Shown piece after piece: positions 1 to 9,900 of a DNA stretch of 64,000 nt. A model generated the notes under the pieces. It did not search any database. It saw only the letters and a list, made by a program, of their open reading frames with translations, and was not told where the DNA came from. Within the stretch, counting starts at the first letter, position 1, and every line of letters begins with the position of its first letter. The DNA is from Eublepharis macularius (taxonomy: Eukaryota > Chordata > Lepidosauria > Squamata > Eublepharidae): the NCBI RefSeq assembly GCF_028583425.1, contig NC_072801.1, positions 65,735,766 through 65,799,765 on the forward strand. Reading direction: 5' to 3'. The translations under genes and the position numbers were made by a program.

Positions 1-1239
1 ATGATTTGCACGAAGGCGCATTCAGCCATGGTACAGTCTGAAATGGGTTGGAAAGTTGGCTACAGTCCAGAAACAGGTTTACTGCCTCATTCGCTATTCG
101 GGTGAACTCGGCCCATTGCAGAAGTAATAGAGAATCTTTTCTTGGGAAGGAAGAGAGATGCATTTCTCTTCCCCGATTTATCCGTTACCCTCCAGCCCAC
201 CTCTGAGAGTTCCTTTCAGTTCTCAAATAGTTTGCTCTATGTTCTTCCTTCAGTGACCCTTCTCTCTCTCTTGTGGTGGGCTTGGTTTGCTGTAGTCTTA
301 AGCTGTCCTCCTACGGTGTTCACAGGCAAATGGAAACAGTCCTTCGATTCAGGGTCACAGAAAGAGTAGCAGATGATCTCAAGGTGGTGGTTTGTACATA
401 CGGAAAATAAAATCTATTTTCTTTTTCTGTTTTCCATTGCTTTCTGGCCAGAATCCTTAATGCTGATTTTGAACTTTCAAACCTTTCAAGGGACAAGCTG
501 TTGTGCCACATTTTTCTGTACGGCTGAGTCCCAGCACAAGGTGATGGTGAAACACCAAAACGCGTTTTCCTTCATAGCATCTTAATGCTGGGAATAGAAC
601 TAATGGTTTCCTCTCTGCCTCTTGCTAAAAGCACAGGAGCTCCATTAGAAAAAAAGTTGGCAACTTGAGTGCACATATCAACGACGTGCAGTCCTGCACA
701 TCAAGGGAAAGAAAGAATGGCTCTGCTAGTACGGCATCCTATTTTTTGCAGAGCATGAAATCGACTTTTCTACTCCATTGGTAGCTGTGCAGCTTCTGGT
801 ATACAGAGGTACGCTGCCTCTGAACATGGAAGTTCTATGTTGCCATCATGAATGATAACCAGTGATGGACCATTCTGAATTTGTCTCACCCGCTTTTAAA
901 GGCATCTAAGTCTAAGGCCATCACCAAAGCAGGTGCCTTTATGGATGTTCATGAATGCCTTAGATGGTCTTGGGTTTTGCCTGATCAGCCTCACTGGATG
1001 ACCTAGAATTCTAGTGTGATGGCAGAGATAGACAGAAATTCTCTCTGATGCAGAATCTTCCGCCATGCATCATTTTATAATCCTTTATAATGCCCTCCCC
1101 ATACTTCTAAGGCCAATCTACATGGCATGTAGGGGGATTTATGATTGGATCCACCAACATAACATAGCTGGAAGAAATAATTTAATTTAATTCAATTTAT
1201 TATATTTATATTCCGCCCTCCCCGCTTTCGCAGGCTCAG
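1..1239. other. No gene recognised
   Basis: Short open frames only, none with a recognisable domain. Composition is ordinary and no clear repeat was seen. Confidence 0.5.
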
Positions 1240-1655
1240 GGCTGCAGTTTTGGTGTAGTGGTTAAGAGCAGCAGGACTCTAATCTGGAGAACCAGGTTTG
1301 ATTCCTCACTCCTCCACTTGAAGCCAGCTTGGTGACCTTGGGTCAGGCACAGCTTCTAGGAGCTCTCTCAGCCCCACCCACCTCACAGGGTGATTGTTGT
1401 GAGGATAATGACCTGCCAACATCTTTTCCACACTGTGACACTGAGAGATCTCTGTCTTTTGGTGTTACACCTCTGAAGATGCCAGCCACAGCTGCTGGCG
1501 AAACGTCAGGAACTACAATGCCAGGACCACGGCAATACAGCCCGGAAAACCCACAACAACCATCAATAATAACACACTTTGTAAATCACTCTGAGTGGGT
1601 GTTAAGTTGTCCTGAAGGGTGGTATATAAATCAAATATTGTATTAGGTGGGGGTT
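1240..1655 (+). mobile_element. tRNA-derived MIR-like SINE with L2/CR1-type tail, interrupted by a Penelope fragment
   Basis: Head TGGTGTAGTGGTTAAGAGCA, middle GGTGACCTTGGGTCAG and CACAGGGTGATTGTTGTGAG; tail resumes after the insert (TTGTAAATCACTCTGAGTGG, GGTGGTATATAAATCAAAT). The uninterrupted minus-strand relative is at 32185-32415. Confidence 0.75.
1408..1563 (+). mobile_element. Penelope-like element terminal fragment, nested in a SINE
   Basis: Matches the end of the element at 44414-45206 (CAGCTGCTGGCGAAACGTCA, then GAACTACAATGCCAGGACC). It splits the SINE at 1240-1655 in two. Confidence 0.75.
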
Positions 1656-2039
1656 CCAGTGCTGGGGTGGCTTAATTCTTTCACCTCTCTGCCTTCCAAT
1701 TTCCAGCTGGTTTTACCCCAGCCAGGGAAACAAGACAGACCCCCTACCCATTTTGGATTCCACAGAGGAAGCCGTGTTAGTCTGCTGTAGCAAAACAGAA
1801 GTCCCAAAGCCTCTTAAAGATTAACAATATTTATAAGGCTTTCTGTTCTCTGCCTGGAAGAGGAAGGCTATCTTCATTTGGGAATGGAAGACATTAGCCT
1901 CCCCTTCTCCAGGGTGGAGCTATAGTTATTCCCCGCTGACCCAACTCTTTCTTCAACAGTAGCCCGACACACAGGAATGTAACTCAAGTAATTTTGCTAC
2001 TGATTTAGAAATACAGTGGAGCGAGGTGGGGAAAAGCTG

Positions 2040-2320
2040 AGGCGATTAAGTATATTTATTTACATTAAACATTTCTGTCCTGCTGCATCTTCTTGGTGCC
2101 GCATCATGTACCAACCTTCTTCAAAGGCAGTTCCATACAGAGCGTGTTACAGTAGTCCAGTCTGGAGGTCAGGGTAGCATGGATCCGTGTTGCCAGGTCA
2201 GTAAGATCCAGATAAGGGGCCAGCTTATGAGCTAGATGTCATTGGAAGACGGTGCTCCTAGCAACAGTTCTGGCCTCCTTATCCATTAGCTAGGCCTTGT
2301 TCCAAAAGCACCCCCAACCT
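2040..2320 (-). mobile_element. LINE-like fragment, minus strand
   Basis: GTGTTACAGTAGTCCAGTCTG, GAGGTCAGGGTAGCATGGAT and AGATCCAGATAAGGGGCCAG read as LINE coding/UTR on the minus strand. Weak. Confidence 0.35.
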
Positions 2321-3612
2321 CTTGAACTATTGTGGAAAGCTTCACCTCCAACATTCTGCTTTCCCAACCAGTCTCACCTCCATCTGTCCTCCATTAAGCT
2401 CCAGTTATGTCATCTGGAGTTGGATCAAAGCACATTTTGGGTTGAGCACGTGTGAGTGTGTGTGTGTGCATGCACTTGGCTACTTCCCAACTACAACTTT
2501 TAAAGTAACATGATAAGAAACAACTGTAAGTAAGAAATCTTCAATATGTCTGGGAGAAAGGTTCCAGCCAGCCCTTTTTTCTGCTGTGGAAACGGGTCAC
2601 GTAGGGAAGCATCCTACATATGATTCCCCACTTGGTAATCTAAAGTGTTCCCATTCTATTTCCTCAGTTTCCTGCACGTGCAGACCAGACCTTAAGGTGT
2701 GTATCAATAAGACATAATTTGAAGAGTGAAGCTCCTTTGAAAGTCCACGTGTCACATGCTTGTTGAACGATTTTGCTGCCCAGGCTTACTCTCTTTGTCA
2801 AGATCTGGGTCCAATAGCATCTTAAAAGACCAACTAGATTTCCAAGGGATGAGCTTTCTAGAGCTTCAACTCTTGAAAGCTTCCTTGGAAATCTAATTAG
2901 TCTTTATGGTGCTATCAGACCCTGATCTTGCTCTTCAACTGCAGACCACCGTGGCTACCCACTGGAAACTCGCTTTGTTAAAGCCGTTTTGGCCCATTTG
3001 CTATGGAAGTGGGCAGTGGGCAATGCTGATCGGCTCAACTCCGCGAACCACAAAACACCTTCCCCATTCCCGGAGAAGTTTAGAAACATTTAAAAAGTAA
3101 TTAGGCTTCCCTTCAACAACAACAACAACACGTAAACTGGGAAGACAAATGCATTTTTATTTGAATAAATACACGTACGATATTTTACAAATAGTTTTTA
3201 AAAGGTAAGCTGAATAACTCGGCTACCTCTGCGAAAGTATTATGTACAGTAAGGGCGGGTTGTTTGAGCAGTGTTGTAATCCACACCCATGTGAGTGATA
3301 AGCACAAACTGAGCAGAGGTTTGAAGCAAGGCAGATGCAGCTTGCACTGAATTTCTAAGAAAACAGCCAACATTTGCATCGGGATTGAACCAGCACCTCC
3401 AGAACATGGCAGAGCAGCAATGGGTCTACAGGGTTGCGGTTATGATCGTGACAGGGAAGTGGGGCTTGGTGGGTTGAGGGGAGGGAACGAAGGTCTAGGA
3501 TAGGCTTTTGGGTTCTCTGGTCAGCTGAAGGGCAGTCATGTCTAGTGGGGAGGGAAGAGTTGGGCCCTAAGGCTCTTGGAATTGTCTCCCTAGGAGCAGG
3601 CTGCTTGGAGCC

Positions 3613-3960
3613 ATGGCTTCTGCCACACCGTTTGAGGACCTGACTTCAGATTTTGCCTGCCCAATTTGCCTGGAATGGTTCTGGGAGCCGGTTGCCCTCC
3701 CTTGTGGGCACCTTTACTGCCAGGCCTGCATTGAGACAGCGTGGCGAGCCCCAGGAAGGGAGGTTGTCTGTCCCCAGTGCCGGAAGCCGTTCCCAGAGAG
3801 GACGTACACTCCGTGCAGGCTCCTGGGGACTCTGATCCATCGAATCAGGAAGATGAACCGCAGGGAAGCTGAGGAGGGGCGCTGCGGAGAAGCGGCATGT
3901 ACAGAATCCGGGCCGCACCAGAATCACGCACAGTTCCCCGAGGCCACAAAGTGGTATAAG
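3613..3960 (+). CDS. TRIM-like gene, coding exon 1: RING finger
   Basis: Start codon in a good context (GAGCCATGG). It encodes residues 1-116 with a C3HC4 RING (CPIC, CGHLYC, CPQC). It ends in phase 0 before a GTACAG donor. After the RING comes a basic, B-box-free tail. Confidence 0.9.
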
Positions 3961-6900
3961 GTACAGTGGGATGCAAACAGAACTTGTCTATTTTCCCAGA
4001 TTTCCCAGACTGGAGTGATATGGGAGGGTGTCTAGTGTCTAGTGAGATACTGGCGGTCAGGAGCAAGGCTGACAGACTACCCTCCTCCTTCTTTATTTAG
4101 GCCTCCTGTACCTTTGACAGCATACATTTTTAGTGTGTTATATAGTCTCCACTTCCCTGAGCAGTGAAACGTTGGCAGCGCTACAGGATTTCGTTGGTTT
4201 GGGCTGGGAGTGGTGGCAATGGAAAGTGCCATCAAGTCATAGCCAAGTTATGCAGACCTCTGTTGGAGTTTTCTAGGCAAGAGGCTAACAGAGGTGGTTT
4301 GCCATTGCCTACCTCTGCATAGCAACCTTGGGGTTCCTTGGAGGTCTCCCATCCAATTATGACTGCAGAGTTATGCTAACTTGATTATGTCTCTGCATTT
4401 TCAGAAAGACAAGCAGTCTAGTGGAAGTAAGCAGACTCCTACAGCAGGCAGCACAACTGCTAAACTTGTATTAAATCCACAAGGACAGCAACCCAAGGTG
4501 TTTCACTGTCAGTCATCACAGTTTTCTCCCATTCTCTCTGTCCCTTAAATTTAAGCTGCCCAGGGAAAATGCTGTTTATTTCATTTATTTGTTTTTATGT
4601 ATTTATACCCCTCAGTACCAGAAGCAATTTTCCTTCCGAACTCAAGCTACAAAAACTCTTTAGCTCTCTGTCTCCCCTAAAAAACTCTTTTGAGTGAGCA
4701 AGGACTCTTTTTCTTAAGTCTCATTGTCAGGTTAAACCAGAGAAATTCATACGCCACGTTTTTTGGTAGGGTATGAATCACACCTCACTTCTTCAGATAC
4801 AGAGCTGTGACTCACGAAAGCTCATACCCTACCACAAATTTTGTTAATCTTATAGGTGCTACTGGTCTCTTGCTCTTTTTTACTGCTACAGACAGACTGA
4901 CACGGCTACCTATCTTGATCATACTCCACACGACAGCCAGATTTATTAAAAGTGCATGAAGCATTCCTAGTACATACATACTTGCTATCAAGTCGTAACC
5001 ACCTTATGGCAATGCCTGGCAGGGAGCTTTCAAAGCATGTGAGAAAGAGAAGTGGTTTGCCATCGCCTTCCGCTGCAGTTTCTTCCTTGGTGGTCCCCCA
5101 TCCAAGTACTAACTCTGCTTAGCTTCTGAGATCTGACAAGAGCTCAGGCTATACCATGCTGCTGTCCCTGCCGCATTCCTGGTACAGAGAAGAAAATGGT
5201 GATAAATGTCACATGTAAAAGGCCTACTTTGGGAAAGATGATGGAGATGGAAGAAGGGAGATGGACAGACAGAGGCAATCTCATATGTATATCAACATCA
5301 CTTCCACTTTTTTGAGTAGGGGGAGCTCTCTGCAGCTGTTTCTCAGCTGGAGTCCAACCTGACCAGACTTATGGTGTTTAAACGGCAGGAAGAAGAGAAG
5401 CTTCAGAACCACAAGGTAAAGGTGGCCGTGGTGTCCCAGCACTGCAGATGTAGAGAAACCAAAAATGACTATTTGGATGGGCTCTATAGGGAAAGGGGCA
5501 AGGCTGGCATTCAAGGTTGGCAAATTCCAAGGCCCACATCTTGGCAGAGGGCACACTCCTGATTGGAGAGGCTGGGTTGATTTCCCATGCCCCAGTGGAG
5601 GCTGTGGGATTACACTCTACTTGCGAGGGTCTCTGCAACTTATAGCTCCAGAGTCACATGTGTCTTAATATGGAACCAAACACGGCTCTTTGAAAAAGAA
5701 AACAATCTTTATTTTAAGATATAATGGAAGGATAGGTGGGATGCTAGAATACCCACTATATGAAGAGAATGGCAAGCAATGACTTTTATGGGACTAAAGG
5801 GCTTCTCGGAGTAGTTTCACCAAAAGGAAAGTGATAGAAGTGAACAGTTGGCAGTAATCTAAGTGTGAGCTACACATAGCACTATAACAATCATACACAG
5901 AGGCTGCTCCTGTGTATGTTTAGTACCTATTGTGTGACCTTGAGTGTGCAACTTCCTAATAAAGGATTTGCAACAACCAGGTTTTGGGCTGTAGAAACTT
6001 AATGGATTATTAATCAACATGCCAATTATCAGTAATGTTATGTTATATATTTTCAATCATGCAAACCAACTTTCGTGTTCAGGTTCTTGACCTCTTGCTC
6101 TGAGTTTTGACATAGGTTAACTCTAATTGTAAAAGATCATAGGCTCTACTACTTCCTCCCATGCAGTCCTCCCAATCCATCCAGAGGTCTCTGCTACATC
6201 AACCAGATGCTTTCTTGTTCCTTTTAGACCTATACCGCCAATGGTGCTAAAATGAATATGAGAAAGTCACACTTATTTTCTGCAGTGTAGCTGCAATTAA
6301 GAGGGGGGGGGCAAAGAAATTGTGATGACAGGGAGAGACTAGACCCACAACTAGAGGACAGAATATGATCATGACTTTGGGGGGGGCAGTGATGGATAGG
6401 ACCAAAGGATCCTTGGACACCCTGCATGCCAAGGGCTGGAAATGGGCACCTCTTGTTTCCAGGCAATCGTACTCAGCCTCGGAGACCACATCTCCGCTGA
6501 ACTTCAGCAACTCCACCGCTTCCTCTACATCTGTGAAGATTCATGGAAGTCTAAGCTGAATGAGGAAGGAGGAGCCCTTCTCCGAGAAGCAGAAGCGAGG
6601 CTAACAACGCTGACAGAGACTTGCCTGGGGGCCCAGGAATTGTTGTTGGAAGCCCGAAGCCATCTGCAGCTGCAGGACTCTGCGGGGTCCCTAAAGGTGA
6701 GGCGGGGCAGGGATTCCTTCGGAGATGTAGCCCCATGTTGGAATTCAAGCATCATTCTCACAGTGGTGGTAATGGGGTTGCCATCTCCAAGTTGGGAAAT
6801 TCCTGAAGATTTGGGGGGTGATGCCAGGAGTTGCTCCTGCCTGGAGTTTGGCATCCTCATTCCCTCAGTGAATAGCAACATGTTTCTTTTAGTTGAGGTG

Positions 6901-9900
6901 GTTTGTACAGAGAGCTGCTGAAGTCTGACCTTGAAGACTGCAGTTCTCACAGACAGTCCCAGACAGTCCCACCCCGAAGGGAGGGGGCTAGTGCTTTATG
7001 TATTTGTATCTAAAACCAGGGCTTTTTTTTCAGCGGGAACGTGGTAGAACGGAGTTACGGCACCTCTTAAAAATGGTCACATAGCTGGTGCCTCTGCTCC
7101 CTGATCTCCAGACAGAGGGGAGTTTAGATTGCCCTCTGCGCTGCTCGGCGGCGCATGGGGCAATCAAAACTCCCTTCTGTCTGGAGATCAGGGGGTGGGG
7201 CCACTGGCCATGTGACCATTTTCGCAGAGGGCAATTTAAACTTTAAAAAACTCCCCCCTTGTTCCAGCTGACCCAAAGTGACATCATTGTGCAGTCTTGA
7301 GTCCCACCACCTCTTTTCCCAGAAAAAAGCCCTATCTAAAACTATTATGTTATTCCTAACAAAGTGTTCGTTATCCCATGAACTGGAATATTTGCAATAA
7401 AACTTCACATAACCCCCCAGTGGAGTCTTTTGTGAATTTTCCTGGCAAGGTCCTGACAGATGAAACCTGGAGATGGCAGAGTTTGGGGAGGGAAAGGACT
7501 TCAGCATGGTATAATTCACAGAATCACAGACTCACAGAGTTGGAAGGGGCCATACAGACCATCTAGTCCAACCCCCTGCCCAGTGCAGGATCAGCCTAAA
7601 GCATCCCTGACAAAGATTCATCCAGCCTCTTCTTGAAAACTGCCAGTGAAGGGAAGCTCACCACCTCCCTAGGCAGCTGATTCCACCTTTGAACTACTCT
7701 GACGGTGAAAAAGTTTTTCCTAATATCCAGCCGGTACTTTTCTGCGTGTAATTTAAGCCCGTTGCTTCAAGTCCTATCCTCTGTGCCTGCTTGTGGGGAG
7801 GGCGGGATATATATATAATAATAAATAATCGTAATAATAATCTGCTGCCAACTGGAACAGCTCCTTGCCCTCCTCCAAATGACAGCCTTTCAAATATTTA
7901 AAGAGAGCAATCACGTCCCCCCTCAATCTTCTTTTCCCCAAACTAAACATTCCCAAGGCCCTCAGCCTTTCCTCGTAGGGCTCAGTCTCTAGACCCCTGA
8001 TCATCCTCATCGCTCCCCTCTGCACCCTCTAAATTTTGTCCATATCCTTTTTGTATTGAGGCCTCCAGAACTGCACACAGTACTCCAGGTGCGGCCTGAC
8101 CAAGGCAGTATAGAGAGGGACTATGACTTCCTGCGATTTCGATGCAATGGCCCTTTTGATACAACCCAGGACTGAGTTTGCCTTTTTTTGCTACCGCATC
8201 ACACTGACTGCTCATATTTAGTTTACAGTCCACTCTTACTCCAAGATCTCTTTTGCATACACTACTACCCAGAAGTGTATCCCCCACCCTGTATTTGAGC
8301 TTCACATTTTTGTGGCCCAGATGTAATACTGTGCACTTATCTATGTTGAATTGCATCCTGTTCACAACCACCCAGTTCTCCAGAATATTCAGGTCTTGTT
8401 GAATTTTAACTCTTATCTTCTTGGGAGTTTGCCACTCCTCCCAATTTGGTATCATCAGCAAATTTAATGAGTAGCCTGTTTACCCCTTCATCCAGGTCAT
8501 TGATAAAAATATTGAAAAGTACCGGGCCTAAAACTCAGCCCTGTGGCACCCCATAGAATTCCATAGAGTCCTCCCTCCAAAGCAGCCATTTTCTCCAGGT
8601 AAACAGATCTCTGTGGCCTGGAGAACAGTTGTAAGTCCGGGAGATCTCCAGCCACCACCTGGAGGCTGGCAACCCTAGGTGGTAAGGTGGTGTCTAAGCT
8701 GTACTGCCTCAAGAAGCAGGTGAAGGTTCACAGGATGGGATAAGCTCCCATACAAAAAGAAAACCCCTACACACATCGAAAACAGAAACATCATGTACCA
8801 TAGTTTTAACTGGGCCTTTACCCTGATATGTTAGCTTTCTGTGTGCAGGGTATTCCCAGCACCGGGTCTCAGAGATGTTCTTCCTCTGTATATGGAAGTT
8901 CATTTTACTCACCATGGTTAGTAGCTGTTGGTGGTCCACCATGAATCTGTCTAAATTTCTCTTAAAGCCATCTCTGCTTGTGGTCATCATTTCATTAACT
9001 AGCAGTAAAGCCCACAATTTATTTAATTGTTGAGTAAAGAAGCATTTTCTTTTGTCTGTCCGGAACCTACTTCATGGGGTGCCCTTGAGTTCTAGTATTA
9101 TGGGAAAGGGAGAAAAAGCTCTCTCTATCCACTTTCTCCACCCCCTGTTACTTTCATAAACTGCTATCATGCCCCACTCGCCAGTTGTCTGTTTTCTAAA
9201 ATGAAAAGTTTCAGGTTCTATAGCCTTTCTTGATAGGAAAAATACCCCAAGCTCTATTTTTAGCATAAACTTCCAGATCTTTTGTTTACGCTGATGTATC
9301 CTCTTTTATCCTCTTGCGATCTACAGGGTATAGCGTCTCTTCTGAATAGGTGAGTATAGTAAAAGGGAACTTCTTGTGTGGGATAGATAGATCTCGATCA
9401 ATCAGATGTTAATACATACCTATGTGTGCGCATGTGTGGTTGTGTTCCCATCCTGCAAAGAGTGAAGCAGCAACGAGCCTGACCTACCACCCACATTGCA
9501 GATGCTTGGACAGTTCAAGGGGCCAATCCAGTACATTGCTTGGAAGAAAATGAAATCTACTCTCAGTGTAGGTAAGGTGGATCTTGGGCCGGGGGGCGGG
9601 CATTAATCAGGCAAAGGGTGGCTATATTTTTCCCTGGAGCCTGCAGCCCAACTACTGGTGATGGTGGTGAGCAAAGGGTAGAACACATGCACAACCTGCA
9701 TGTATGTAGGTGTTTGTAAGAAAGAGACAACACACATTCACATCACAAATGAAACCAGAGACTAGGTGTCAGACTCTGGATGATAGATTACAGCAGACAG
9801 ATCCCTGGTTCATCGTAACAAGACACTGGTTCTTGATTAAATGACTTTTATTCAGAAATCAGTTCTTTCCATAATCAGATCCAAAGGTCTACTTAAGAGC